A stretch of 64,000 nt of DNA from Oncomelania hupensis (GCA_036898135.1 CM072514.1:77033942-77097941), one strand, 5' to 3'. Positions 50,216 to 60,887 are shown, counted from the stretch's first letter. Notes: generated from the sequence alone by a model not told the origin. Made by a program: numbers and translations.

Positions 50216-52212
50216 ATGTGGCTAAACGAAAAAGCGCTGTCGAAAGTGAAAATGAAAAAAGAGGCTTATGCTAGGTATATGCAGACTAGAGAGGGTGCAG
50301 ACTACCTGAAGTTCACTAGGGCTAGGAATCAGGCCAAGAGTGCATGTAAGGCTGCCAAAAAGAACTTTGAGAAATCCATCGCCTTGGAAGCCAAAAACAA
50401 CTTGAAAGCATTCTACGCTTACGCCAGGACTAAAATGAAAACAAGAGTTGGTGTGTCAGACCTGAATGACGGAACTATGAAAGTGACATCAGACGAGAAT
50501 AAAGCGCAAGTCCTCAACAGCTTTTTTAGTAGTGTTTTTACGGATGAAGATTTATCTCATATGCCTGCGTGTGACAAACCAGTGCTGACCTCCATTCTTG
50601 ATGAGATACAAATTACCGAGGCTGAAGTATGTAAGAAACTAAAAAACCTAAATCCTAGCAAATCACCTGGTCCGGATGGCTTTCATCCTAGGTTGTTAAA
50701 GGAAACAGCAGAAATACTGGCTGGACCATTAAAAGTAATATTTGAAAAATCTGTTGGGGATGGCAAGTTACCACAGGTTTGGAAAGAAGCACAAGTGACA
50801 CCTCTGTTCAAAAAGGGTGAAAGAAGTGAACCCAGTAACTACAGACCAGTGAGTCTTACCAGCATAGTTTGCAAGGTGCTAGAAGCTATTATCAGGGATA
50901 AGGTCGTTGAACACTTGGACAAGAATAAACTTTTGTCAGATTGCCAACACGGTTTTGTCTCAGGTAGATCATGCTCTACGAATCTGCTGGCTTGTTTGGA
51001 GGACTGGACACGGGCTCTGGACGAGGGGGCTGAGGTTGATGCGGTGTACTTAGATCTGGCAAAGGCGTTTGATTCTGTGCCTCACATGAGGCTCTTGCAT
51101 AAGATAGAGACACTGGGCATCCAGGGAAAAGGACTGTCATGGATCAAGGACTTCCTAGTAGGTAGAAAACAAAGAGTTTGTGTGAATGGGCACTTGTCAG
51201 GCTGGGCATCAGTTAAGAGCGGAGTCCCGCAGGGAAGTGTCTTGGGCCCGATTCTATTCGTAATGTTCATCAACGATCTTCCTGATGCAGTCAAAAACAT
51301 GTGTCAGATGTTTGCTGACGATACCAAGGTTTACTCCAGGATGGATAGTGCACAGGATTGTACAGCTCTCCAAGATGACCTCGATAGACTAGTGGACTGG
51401 GCAGACACCTGGCAGCTCCGATTTAACGCAGAGAAATGTTGTGTACTCCACTTGGGGGGGAAGAATAAACAACCCAGGAGCTATGAGATGCGTAAGCATG
51501 GCAGTGGGAGAGGATAGTGCTCAAGTCATCTGATCTTGAAAGGGACCTGGGGGTACACATAGATAGCGAGCTGAAGTTCTCACGACACGTAGAAATCCAA
51601 GTGAATAAGGCGAATCAGATCCTGGGCCTTATCCGGAGGTCGTTTGAGTATTTGGACTGTGGATCGATGAGAACGCTGTTCACGGCCTTGGTTCGTCCTC
51701 ACCTCGAGTTCAGTAATGTTGTATGGCACCCACATCTTCAAAAGGATATAAAACTGATAGAAGGCGTGCAGAGAAGAGCGACTAAAGTTGTCAGTGGTCT
51801 GAAAGATTTGCCTTATGAGCAGAGACTAGCTAAAATGAAAATACCAAGTATGGCGTACAGAAGAGTGAGAGGAGATCTAATTGAAACGTATAAGCACACA
51901 CATGACCTGTATAAGACCACAGCCAGCTTGTTCACTCTAGACAAGGATAGCCACACCAGAGGTCACAGCTTTAAACTCGTGAAGCCCAGATGTAACTCGA
52001 AACTGAGGCAAACCTTCTTCTCACAGCGAGTGATCGAGAGATGGAACAATCTGCCTGCATGCGTTGTGGAAGCACCGTCAGTGAACGCCTTCAAAAATAG
52101 ACTAGATGAACATATGCACGAACACATTCATAGTTTAGAAGAGCCTCCCACAGTTGTTAGACCTGATCAAAAGATCAGTAGCCTCCGCACAAACAAAAAG
52201 TCTTTAGTTTAG
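50216..52212 (+). pseudogene. CR1-like LINE ORF2, reverse transcriptase part
   Basis: RT motifs are complete: PSKSPGPDGFHPRLL, WKEAQVTPLFKKGERSEPSN, NYRPVSLTSIVCKVLEAIIR, HGFVSGRSC, DAVYLDLAKAFDSVPHMRLL (catalytic Asp), SGVPQGSVLGPILFVMFIND and MCQMFADDTKVYS (FADD). The C-terminal domain has LERDLGV, RPHLEFSNVVWHPHL, GLKDLPYEQRL and FFSQRVIERWNNLP. A frameshift at about 51,505, near G/GA-rich sequence, splits the frame into 50,216-51,517 and 51,517-52,212. The start shown is only the edge of the insert; there is no proper initiation codon. Confidence 0.85.
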
Positions 52213-52232
52213 GCCCCGGTCAAAAGACCGGG
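52163..52232 (+). promoter_or_regulatory. Twin stem-loops at the 3' end of the CR1-like LINE
   Basis: CTGATC-AAAA-GATCAG (52,163-52,178) lies in the last codons. CCCGGTC-AAAA-GACCGGG (52,215-52,231) starts two nt after the stop. Both have perfect stems and the same AAAA loop. A role in RT recognition of the RNA is inferred from other LINEs. Confidence 0.5.
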
Positions 52233-55200
52233 TTTGCTGACCTAGTTAGAGAAATATTGACAACAGACTCGGCGACAGGCCACAGAAGCCTAACGCTACG
52301 CCGATGCTACTATACTATACTATATGAAGTAATCTGTAGATATAGCAATGCGGATAGCCCCGCCATCCGTTGGTACTGCAAACCTTCTTTTTCAAATTCA
52401 ATTTCAATTAACTGTTTTTACAGTAACGCTGATAGTCTCTTAAACAAGAGATCAGAGCTAGAGGCAATGATACAGCTGCACAATCCAGCAGTCATAGGAA
52501 TAGTGGAGGTGAAACCCAAGAACTTAAGATATGAAGTGCATGAGTGTGAAATAGCTGTGCCAGGATATGAACTATTCCACGACCTTGATAAACATGGAAG
52601 GGGAATTTGCCTACAGGTTAAAAGTGAACTTAAACCAGATCGCCTGGAAATAAGTACTGAATTTGAAGAGGCCATTTTTTTGGAATGTCAGCTGGGAAGA
52701 GGGGAGAATTTGGTGATTGGATTGGTGTACAGAAGCCCAAGTAGCTCAGAGGAGAACAACAGGAAGTTAAATGATTTGCTAATAAAGGCCGCTGACTTGA
52801 AGCCATCACACCTTGTGATAATGGGAGACTTTAATTTTCCAGAAATCAACTGGTTAGAAGAAAAAAGCAAAGTAGGAGAAGGTCACCCAGCAAGCAAGTT
52901 CCTGGAAGCAACCAAAGACGCCTACCTTATCCAACACCAGATGGAGCCCACACGCATTCGTGAAGGACAGACCCCAACCCTGGATGACCTAGTGCTCACG
53001 AATAGAGAGGATACGGTAAACGAAGTCCGTACTGGGGCAGCACTTGGCAAGAGTGACCACGTCACACTGATCATCAACCTCTCATGCATGTTCAAGGAGC
53101 CCCCAAAAGAAAGAAGGCTAAACTTCAAAAAGGCAGATTTTGTAGGAATGCAGAACGAACTGGCAGCGATTAACTGGGAGGAGAAGTTTCGGAACTTGAA
53201 GACAGAGGAAGCATGGATGCTGTTTAGGCTGAAGCTTGATGAACTGTCTGTGAAGTATGTCCCTAGGACAGGCAGCAACAGCGCTCAACGCAAGAAATGG
53301 ATTGATGGAGGTACTCTAGCTTCGGTGAGGAAGAAACACCAACTTTTTAGACGTTGGTTGCAGACTCGTGACGGACAGGATTACCAGGCTTATCTCAGGG
53401 CACGAAACCAAGCATCAAGAGCCAGTATTAGGGCAAAAAAAAAGCTTGAGGCCACAGTTGCAGCGCAAGCTAAAGGAGACCCACCACAGAACAACTACGA
53501 GTCCGAGCTGACAGATTTCCAGGTGGATGTCGAGAAAGTCCGGAAGCATCTCGCAAGTCTGAAAACAGGAAAAACCCCAGGACCTGATAGTATTCCACCT
53601 GTGCTGCTGGCAGAACTCGCAGACGTTTTGGCACAGCCAATAACCATCAGTTTCAATAAGTCACTAGAGTAAGGCAGGATTCCAGATGAATGGAGAAAAG
53701 CTAGTGTTACGCCAATCTTCAAGAAGGGGAGTCGTCTGTCAGCCAACAACTGCAGGCCTGTGAGTCTCACGTGCATCCTGTGCAAGGTGATGGAAGCCCT
53801 GATCAGAGAGCAGTTGGTGGACCACTTACAGCGCAATAACCTTATCAACAGAGAACAGCACGGCTTCACAAAAGGGCGATCATGTACCACACAACTTCTG
53901 GATACCCTAGACATCTGGACCGAGGCCTTAGACACTGGATCAAGCATCGACGCCATCTACATGGACTACATGAAGGCATTTGACAGTGTCCCGCATCGTA
54001 GACTTGTCTCCAAGGTAGAAGCCCACGGCATCAAAGGGAAGATTAGTCAGTGGATCCAGGACTTCTTGTCAGGGCGATCCCAGCATGTTGTTGCGAACGG
54101 CACCAGATCAAGCCAGGCAAAGGTGACCAGCGGTATCCCTCAGGGCAACGTTCTTGGGCCGATCCTCTTCGTGGTGTACATCAAGGTCCTGCCTCAGCAT
54201 GTTCAGAGCCATGTTAAGTTGTTTGCTGACGACACCAAGATCTTCAACCGAAGCGACGATGTCCACACTAGAGCCACGCTCCAGGAAGATCTTGTTAGGT
54301 TACATCAGTGGTCAAACGACTGGCACCTACGCTTCCACCCAGAGAAGTGCAGCGTCATGAGATTGGGCAATTCAGATGCAGAGGCTACCTACTACATGAA
54401 AGGGAAGAATGCCAGTGGTGAGGACTGCACAATCGCCTTAGCAGAGAGTGAGGTAGAGAAGGACCAAGGAGTCTTTGTAGATAGGCAGCTTAACTTTAAG
54501 AACCACGTTGCCCAAGCTACCGCAAAGGCCAACAGAGTTCTCGGCGCAATCCGCAGATCCTTCGACCACCTGACAGAGGACACCTTCATTCAGCTGTACA
54601 AGTCCCTGGTGAGGCCCCTGCTAGAGTACGGCCATTCAGTCTGGCAGCCCAACCTTAAGACGCTCTGTGGTGAGGTTGAGGATGTGCAGAGAGCAACCAA
54701 GCTTCTTGCCTCAATTAAAGACAAGCCATACCCCGAGCGACTAGCTGCCCTGAAGCTGCCTAGACTTGAACACCGTCGTAAGAGAGGGGACATGATCGAT
54801 GTCTACAAGTACATTCATGGCATCTACGACACAGACAGGCCACACCTGGAGCGATTCCAGGGCAGAGACACGAGGGGGCACAGCTTGAAGCTTGCAAAGG
54901 CACATTGCAGACTCAACGTCAGACAGAACTTCTTCTCGCAGAGAGTTGTTTCCACCTGGAATGCCCTCCCTGACGAAGTGGTGACAGCCCCTTCAGTAAA
55001 TGCCTTCAAGAACAGACTGGACACCCACTGGAGCGATCTGCCATCCCTCTATGATCCCCAATGTCACCAATAGGAAATAACAATATAAAGACTATTTAAA
55101 ATTGCCACCTTTAGTGTATACTTTAGTGTATACTTAAACAAGATTATAAATGCCACGCATGCCACAGTTAATAATAATAGCAATCAACAGTAGAACTGAT

Positions 55201-55250
55201 GAACTGGCCATTTCCGGCCTCAAACATCGAAAACATCAAGTATCAAGTTT
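52233..55250 (+). mobile_element. CR1-like LINE (copy 2), 5'-truncated
   Basis: It contains the endonuclease and RT in one frame and a 3' end with the repeated phrase TTTAGTGTATAC (55,111-55,134) and the tail ATCAAGTATCAAGTTTC. The LTR retrotransposon inserted just at or after its tail. It is clearly a different subfamily from copy 1. Confidence 0.75.
52257..55073 (+). pseudogene. CR1-like LINE ORF2 (EN-RT) with one in-frame stop
   Basis: The endonuclease has CFYSNADSLLNKRSEL, IVEVKPKN, HLVIMGDFNFPEINW (GDFN) and LGKSDHVTLI (SDH). RT has GKTPGPDSIPPVLL, TPIFKKGSRLSANN, MDYMKAFDSVPHRRL, SGIPQGNVLGPILF and VKLFADDTKIF (FADD). The C-terminus has DKPYPERLAAL and FFSQRVVSTWNALPDEV. A single TAA at 53,670-53,672 interrupts an otherwise continuous frame after NKSLE. 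The linker near 53,485 (KGDPPQNNYE) is shorter than in copy 1, which suggests an in-frame deletion. There is no ORF1 upstream. Confidence 0.85.
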
Positions 55251-55255
55251 CAATA

Positions 55256-55894
55256 TGTTACGTTGAAACGCGAATGATAGTATGGCTGAAGCGTGTACGA
55301 TAGATCTAATCGTTTCGATTTGCAAAGTATTCAATAATGGAGTTTATTTACCTTTGATTTGAGTTTGCATTGTTGTTTGGAGAGGCTTTGTATAACGTTG
55401 ATAATTTCCGTTAGTCGATATTGTTGTAGAATCTTCTGGATCGGCTTGTTTACTATCGATCGAAGATTCGGGATAATTGTAGAAATTTGAAGGAACGATC
55501 CGGAAGGAGAAGAAATGTGTAATGACGTAAGCCAGTGATGACGATCTTTAGTTCGATTGGTGGCAGTGCGTCATTTCTACCATGTACCCAATTGTTCCAG
55601 AAAAGAGAGAGGTTATTTAATCGTGTGCAGAGTTGCTGTTGAGAGATAGTAAAGTTGTTGACAGTGATTTGGAAAGTTGCTGTGAAAGTTGTTGAGTTGA
55701 ATTGAGAATTGTATGCAGTTGTTGATGTGAGCTGAATAAAAGTGGAAAACTTCATACGTCGACTTTGTGACTTGTATGCTGTTTGGACGGGCTGTGTGAA
55801 TAAACGAATCTGAGTTACACCCTATCAGGAATTCAAGCATCGGGGCTGAATCAGATACTGATAGAAAACACCAACATCGAACTTGAGTGTAACA
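55256..55894 (+). repeat. 5' LTR (639 bp)
   Basis: Begins TGTTACGTTGAAACGCG and ends GAACTTGAGTGTAACA. AATAAA hexamers lie at about 55,735 and 55,799. The terminal inverted repeat is TGTTAC/GTAACA. Confidence 0.95.
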
Positions 55895-55897
55895 TTT

Positions 55898-55916
55898 TGG
55901 GGGTCAAGCCGCGATT
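55898..55916 (+). other. Candidate tRNA primer-binding site
   Basis: TGGGGGTCAAGCCGCGATT, starting three nt after the 5' LTR, begins with the TGG expected opposite a tRNA CCA end. The tRNA was not identified. Confidence 0.45.
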
Positions 55917-56324
55917 CACGCCATAGCCAAGGGTTCAACTGCTACAACAAGCGAGTCAACGTTACGAGAAGCAGTCATCGAGGGTAGCCGCCAACGAGTT
56001 GCGTCGAGAGGGGCCAACATACTGGGACTACATCACCGATAGGTTCGGGTTGACTGCAAGGGCGTGTAGTCGCTGAAGAGTTGCTTCGTGAGCGAACAAC
56101 AGATCGGGACTACGTAGCTGCCGTAAGACTACGTCGAGGGACAGTCTCGGAGCTACATCGCCAGTATTAGAGAGAGCGACGAGCGGACGTCGCGTCTACT
56201 TCAGCACAGGAGCGTATACATCAACACCAGCGTGGTGCAGCGTCGCATACGACGAGGACAGCGGGGCCTGCGTCAACGAAGGCGACTATTGACAAGCATC
56301 AGCGCTACTGCAGAAAGCGTGCTG

Positions 56325-56436
56325 TTCTAGAACAGTCTAGAAAGGTACAGCACAGTCAAGAACTTTCCAGAAAAAAAGAACTCTACAGTCAAGAACTTTC
56401 TAGAAAAAGAACTTTCTTGAAAAGAACTTTCCAGAA
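56325..56436 (+). promoter_or_regulatory. Cluster of perfect heat-shock-element-like repeats in the leader
   Basis: GAAnnTTCnnGAA occurs perfectly at 56,360-56,372, 56,393-56,405, 56,409-56,421 and 56,424-56,436, with an inverted pair TTCTAGAA at 56,325-56,332. The cluster ends 8 nt before the gag ATG. Binding by HSF is inferred from the consensus; the sequences are also a tandem repeat. Confidence 0.5.
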
Positions 56437-56444
56437 GCATCAAG

Positions 56445-58658
56445 ATGGCTGACTTCTGGCAGAAAGGGGTTGAACTGAATCTAAAAGGCAAGCAGCTGAC
56501 GGAGTACGTAAAATCCCAGGAGAGAATACAAGAACGAGAATTAGAAGAGCAGCGTCGCCGCGAAGAAAGAGAATTGGAAGAGAAGCGTCTAGAAAAAGAA
56601 ATAGAACTAGAACAGAAGCGTCTAGAAGTAGAAGAGCAGCGTCGCCGTGAAGAAAGAGAATTTGAACTGAAGCGTCTGGAAATTGAACAGCAGCGGCAAG
56701 AAAGAGAAGATGAGCGCAGGCGTGAGGAAAGAGAAGCTGATCGGCAGTTCCAACTAGAGTTGGCGCGCATCCAGCAACAACAGCATGCGCCACAAGTTAT
56801 CAGTGACAACACGGCTCCAAAATTGCCAGCTTTCGTCGACGGGAAGGACCAGATTGACAGTTATCTGGCGAGATTCGAAAGGTTCGCTGAAAGCTCCAAC
56901 TGGCAACCTCAAGACTGGGCAATTCGACTGAGTGCACTTCTGACGGGGCAAGCTCTCGAAGTTTACACCAGACTGTCGAACGATGACGCCAAAAACTACG
57001 ACGTCTTGAAAGAGGCCCTATTGCAGTGCTACAACTTTACAGAGAAGGGCTACCGTAAACGCTTCCGTGAATGCCGGCCTAAGTCAGACGAGACGCCAAA
57101 GCAGTTTGTGGAGCGCCTGTCGTCATATCTACACAAGTGGGTGGAGTTATCAGGCGAAATGAAGTCTTACGACAGTCTCCATGACCTGATTGTGAAAGAA
57201 CAATTTCTCAATGCCTGTCACAAGGACCTAGCGACCCACTTAGAAGAACAAAAGCTGCAGACGCTTAAAGATGTGACTGAGGCTGCTGAAAGATATCTTA
57301 TCGCTCATGGGAAAACCCTGGGGCCACCCAGCGCGACGAAACATTTTCAGAAGACTGCAAACCATGGGAACCAGATCCAAGGAAGCCAGACGAGCCAGAG
57401 ACAGACAGACTCCACGCCTCCTCCCAGGGAAGGGCATTCAAGGGGCTGTTTCACCTGCAACGCTACAGACCACAGAGCTTCTAACTGTCCTCAAAACAAA
57501 AGTAGCGGACAGCGGAGCAGTACGGACAACGCAGCGGCGGGCAACCGGCAGAGACGTTTCTCCAATCAACGGCAAACCAGTAGATCTGACCATCAAATGT
57601 GCGGCGGGAGCGTCATTCTTCCGAGTGAGACCAAGCGCACAGCTACTCCTGCGGACGTGCAAGAGTGCATGACCGATGGCCAACTCCTCCTTGCCAACGG
57701 GAAATCCATCCCCGTCGTCGCCAGCGCAGCTGTGACCGTCCAGAACATGCCTGTTTCTAAGGGACGCGTCGGAAATCATGAAGTGACTGTTTTAAGAGAC
57801 TCTGGCTGCAGTGGGGTCATCGTCAGAGAAGACCTAATCGCTAAAGAACAGTTCACTGGCGATTCAAAATGGACACTTATGGCCGACAGCAAATGTGTGA
57901 GAGCGCCAGTTGCGAAGATTCATGTCAACACCCCTTTCTACATAGGCGAAGTCGAAGCGGTTTGCCTGAAGAAGCCGCTGTATGATTTGATGATCGGGAA
58001 TATCGACGGCGCGAGACGACCCGACGACCCCGATCCAGAGTGGAGTCCTGCCTCAACCCAACACGTCGAAGTTGTGGAGGAGGATCCATTGCCATTTCCC
58101 GATGGAGACCTTACAGAGCTGCTACGGGACAATGTGGTTACTCCGGCTCAGCCCTGCCGACCAGAGATCGTCGGTGCTGTTACTACCAGGGCCCAGGCCA
58201 AGAGAGACAAGACGTCTACGCCACTGAAGGTCGCCGACAACTCTAAAGCTGCCATCGTGGACAGAGATAAGCTGATCCAGCTCCAGGAAGCTGATAGCAC
58301 TTTAAACAAGTACAGGAACCGCCAAGACCACGTGACCAAAGGCAGTGGTACGGTCTATTTTGAGGTGAAGGCCAAGATCCTGTACCGAATCTTCCAGCAC
58401 CCGAGGGTCAACGGAGGGAAACCACTACGTCAAGTCTTGGTACCGTTACCCCTAAGGCGCCAGGTGATGGAAGTAGCGCATGACTCAATCATGGGAGGTC
58501 ACCTAGGCATCAAGAAGACGTCAGACAGAATCCAGGCGGTGTTCTACTGGCCAGGACTTCATGCGGACGTCAGCCGTTTCTGCCGATCATGTGACATTTG
58601 CCAGAGACCATACCTCGAGGAAGGGGCCCGAAAGTGCCTATGCAGAGAATGCCTTTGA
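56445..58658 (+). CDS. Gag-protease and integrase N-terminal zinc domain of the LTR element
   Basis: This 737-codon frame has a true ATG. Residues 20-110 form a long Glu/Arg-rich coiled coil. About 120-290 is a capsid-like region (ERFAESSNWQPQDWAI, AERYLIAHG). A CCHC zinc knuckle CFTCNATDHRASNC follows near 325. A retroviral-type aspartic protease has LRDSGCSGVIV near 450 (DSG catalytic triad) and ends near LYDLMIGN. A region without RT motifs leads directly to the integrase HHCC zinc domain (HDSIMGGHLGIKK, FCRSCDICQ). A one-base indel just after CQR diverts the frame to a stop. Confidence 0.88.
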   Translation: MADFWQKGVELNLKGKQLTEYVKSQERIQERELEEQRRREERELEEKRLEKEIELEQKRLEVEEQRRREEREFELKRLEIEQQRQEREDERRREEREADRQFQLELARIQQQQHAPQVISDNTAPKLPAFVDGKDQIDSYLARFERFAESSNWQPQDWAIRLSALLTGQALEVYTRLSNDDAKNYDVLKEALLQCYNFTEKGYRKRFRECRPKSDETPKQFVERLSSYLHKWVELSGEMKSYDSLHDLIVKEQFLNACHKDLATHLEEQKLQTLKDVTEAAERYLIAHGKTLGPPSATKHFQKTANHGNQIQGSQTSQRQTDSTPPPREGHSRGCFTCNATDHRASNCPQNKSSGQRSSTDNAAAGNRQRRFSNQRQTSRSDHQMCGGSVILPSETKRTATPADVQECMTDGQLLLANGKSIPVVASAAVTVQNMPVSKGRVGNHEVTVLRDSGCSGVIVREDLIAKEQFTGDSKWTLMADSKCVRAPVAKIHVNTPFYIGEVEAVCLKKPLYDLMIGNIDGARRPDDPDPEWSPASTQHVEVVEEDPLPFPDGDLTELLRDNVVTPAQPCRPEIVGAVTTRAQAKRDKTSTPLKVADNSKAAIVDRDKLIQLQEADSTLNKYRNRQDHVTKGSGTVYFEVKAKILYRIFQHPRVNGGKPLRQVLVPLPLRRQVMEVAHDSIMGGHLGIKKTSDRIQAVFYWPGLHADVSRFCRSCDICQRPYLEEGARKCLCRECL

Positions 58659-59319
58659 TCGACCGACCTTTCAAGAGGGTGGCCTTAGACTTAATCGGCG
58701 AAATAAGACCTCCGAGTGAAGAAGGTCATCGATGGGTACTGACTTTAGTAGACTATGCGACTCGGTACCCAGAAGCAGTGCCACTGAAGAAGATTGACAC
58801 TGAAACTGTAGCAGAGGCACTGGTGGACATGTTCAGTAGACTTGGAGTGCCTGAAGAAATTCTGACAGACCTCGGGACGCAGTTCGTCTCTGACTGTATG
58901 AAGGAGGTCAACAGACTGCTGAGCATCCGGCATTTAACTACGACACCCTACCATCCAATGTGCAACGGGCTTGTCGAAAAGTTCAATGCTACGTTGAAGT
59001 CCACCTGAAGAAACTGTGCAGCGAGCAGCCCAGACAATGGCATCGCTACATCAACGCCTTACTTTTCGCCTACAGAGAAGTACCGCAGGAGTCCACCGGC
59101 TTTTCTCCGTTCGAGCTGCTGTACGGAAGAACCATCCGAGGGCCGATGCACATCCTAAAAGAACTGTGGACGAAAGAAGTAGACACCCCAGAGGTGAAGA
59201 ACAGCTACCAGTACGTGTTTGAGCTACGGGAGAAGCTGGAGCAGACTCTCGAGATAGCCAGAGAAAACCTGAAGAAGTCCAAGACTGTGGAAAGCACTAC
59301 TATGATCGTAGGGCTGTGA
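58598..59319 (+). pseudogene. Integrase catalytic core, frameshifted
   Basis: The core continues in two other frames. 58,598-59,008 carries RVALDLIGEI (first Asp), EILTDLGTQFVSD (second Asp) and GLVEKFNATLK (Glu), so the DDE triad is present. A second one-base shift at about 58,995-59,005 moves the sequence into 58,960-59,319 (FAYREVPQESTGFSPFELLY, GRTIRGP). The D-D-E residues are intact but lie downstream of a frameshift. A third shift occurs at about 59,285. Confidence 0.85.
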
Positions 59320-59993
59320 ACAGGAAGTTTAAACCTGGCAACAAAGTGCTGGTGCTGCTACCTACTGATCACAATAAGTTGCTGATGCAGTGGAAAGGCC
59401 CGTACGAAGTGGAGACCGTGGTGGGGATCAACGACTACAAGGTAAAGGTCGGTCAGCATTCCAAGATATACCACGCCAACCTCCTTAAGCTGTACGTGGA
59501 AAGGCCATCAGAGACTGTGCACGCAGCCACAGCAGCTGTGACCGACAACAGCTTTGACAGCGAGGAACTGTTGGAACTGGGAGACTTCCATAGCAAAGAA
59601 GGCATTAATGACGTTAAGCTAGGACCAGGCTTGACGGAAGGTCAAAAGTTGGAGCTCAAGGACCTTATGGGCGAATTTCCCCATAGCTTCAGTGATGTCC
59701 CAGGCTCTACGACTTTGGTCGAACATGAAGTCCACACCCAGACCTGGAAGGAGCATCTGCAGACCTTGAGGGAGCTGTTCCACCGTCCCGCAGAAGCCAA
59801 CCTGACCGTGAGACCCAGCGAATGCATTCTGGGAGCTGACAACGTCGACTGCGTCGGACATCCGACGGGAGAGGAAGACAACGGAGGATGCACTGACTCC
59901 AGGAAAGCCCACGTGATCATCGTCTTTGACCCTGGGCCGATGACGACCGCAACTGACGAGGGCGTCGATTCCTTGCGAACGAAAGAACATTGA
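59316..59993 (+). pseudogene. Integrase GPY/F-like end fused to a deleted reverse transcriptase
   Basis: It starts with the integrase C-terminal module (GNKVLVLLPTDHNKLLMQW then KGPYEV). After about 60 residues it shows the N-terminal edge of a Ty3-type RT (LMGEFPHSFSDVPGSTTLVE). The sequence then jumps near 59,735 to the segment just after the catalytic box (HLQTLRELFHR, LTVRPSECILGADNV). The palm with its YxDD residues, the thumb and RNase H are absent. It cannot reverse-transcribe. Confidence 0.8.
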
Positions 59994-60234
59994 CTGTGTG
60001 GATGAACTAAAAATATTGGTAATGACAGACTTGAAAATGAAAAACGTTGACTGGGTAAATGATATGTGAACATTGACAGTATCCAGAAAGATTTGCAGAT
60101 GAGAAACATTGACTCTGTGTGAATGAACTGAGAACGTTGATAGTGTTCAGACAGGCTGAAATAAGTCTTAATTCTGTACTTTGTTTGTGCATTACGTTTC
60201 AACGTTGTTGAAAGAAATTGGGTAAATTTCTTCT
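59994..60234 (+). repeat. Imperfect internal repeats before the 3' LTR
   Basis: Three diverged units built on GAACATTGACTGTGTGGATG and AATGAACTGAGAACGTTGA follow the last frame. They are non-coding. Confidence 0.6.
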
Positions 60235-60248
60235 TGAGTGGGGGGTTA
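60235..60248 (+). other. Candidate polypurine tract
   Basis: TGAGTGGGGGGTTA directly precedes the 3' LTR. It is purine-rich, as needed to prime plus-strand synthesis. Confidence 0.5.
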
Positions 60249-60887
60249 TGTTACGTTGAAACGCGAATAATAGTATGGCTGAAGCGTGTACGATAGATCT
60301 AATCGTTTCGATTTGCAAAGTATTCAATAATGGAGTTTATTTACCTTTGATTTGAGTTTGCATTGTTGTTTGGAGAGGCTTTGTATAACGTTGATAATTT
60401 CCGTTAGTCGATATTGTTGTAGAATCTTCTGGATCGGCTTGTTTACTATCGATCGAAGATTCGGGATAATTGTAGAAATTTGAAGGAACGATCCGGAAGG
60501 AGAAGAAATGTGTAATGACGTAAGCCAGTGATGACGATCTTTAGTTCGATTGGTGGCAGTGCGTCATTTCTACCATGTACCCAATTGTTCCAGAAAAGAG
60601 AGAGGTTATTTAATCGTGTGCAGAGTTGCTGTTGAGAGATAGTAAAGTTGTTGACAGTGATTTGGAAAGTTGCTGTGAAAGTTGTTGAGTTGAATTGAGA
60701 ATTGTATGCAGTTGTTGATGTGAGCTGAATAAAAGTGGAAAACTTCATACGTCGACTTTGTGACTTGTATGCTGTTTGGACGGGCTGTGTGAATAAACGA
60801 ATCTGAGTTACACCCTATCAGGAATTCAAGCATCGGGGCTGAATCAGATACTGATAGAAAACACCAACATCGAACTTGAGTGTAACA
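60249..60887 (+). repeat. 3' LTR (639 bp)
   Basis: It has the same length and ends as the 5' LTR with one visible substitution. It is followed by the CAATA TSD. Confidence 0.95.

Larger units (their letters stand above)
43990..52256 (+). mobile_element. CR1-like LINE (copy 1), split by a 4.1-kb insert
   Basis: Parts in order are ORF1 (44,057-45,062), the ORF2 endonuclease (45,060-46,076), an unrelated insert (46,077-50,215), the ORF2 RT and C-terminus (50,216-52,212), and a short 3' end with two hairpins. The two ORF2 halves join in the linker between endonuclease and RT: the left half ends at KRRKPL and the right resumes WLNEKAL. The homologous linker of copy 2 shows no such gap. The clade call (CR1/L2 group) rests on the PHD-type ORF1 and the RT style. 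Confidence 0.8.

Noticed and set aside
55453..55755. Minus-strand 100-codon frames in both LTRs (also 60,446-60,748)
   Set aside because: Identical because the LTRs are identical; non-coding LTR sequence with no known protein.
58598..59993. Programmed frameshifting in the LTR element's pol
   Set aside because: Three separate shifts inside the integrase core and its end, without a slippery site at a domain boundary, fit mutations better than programmed recoding.
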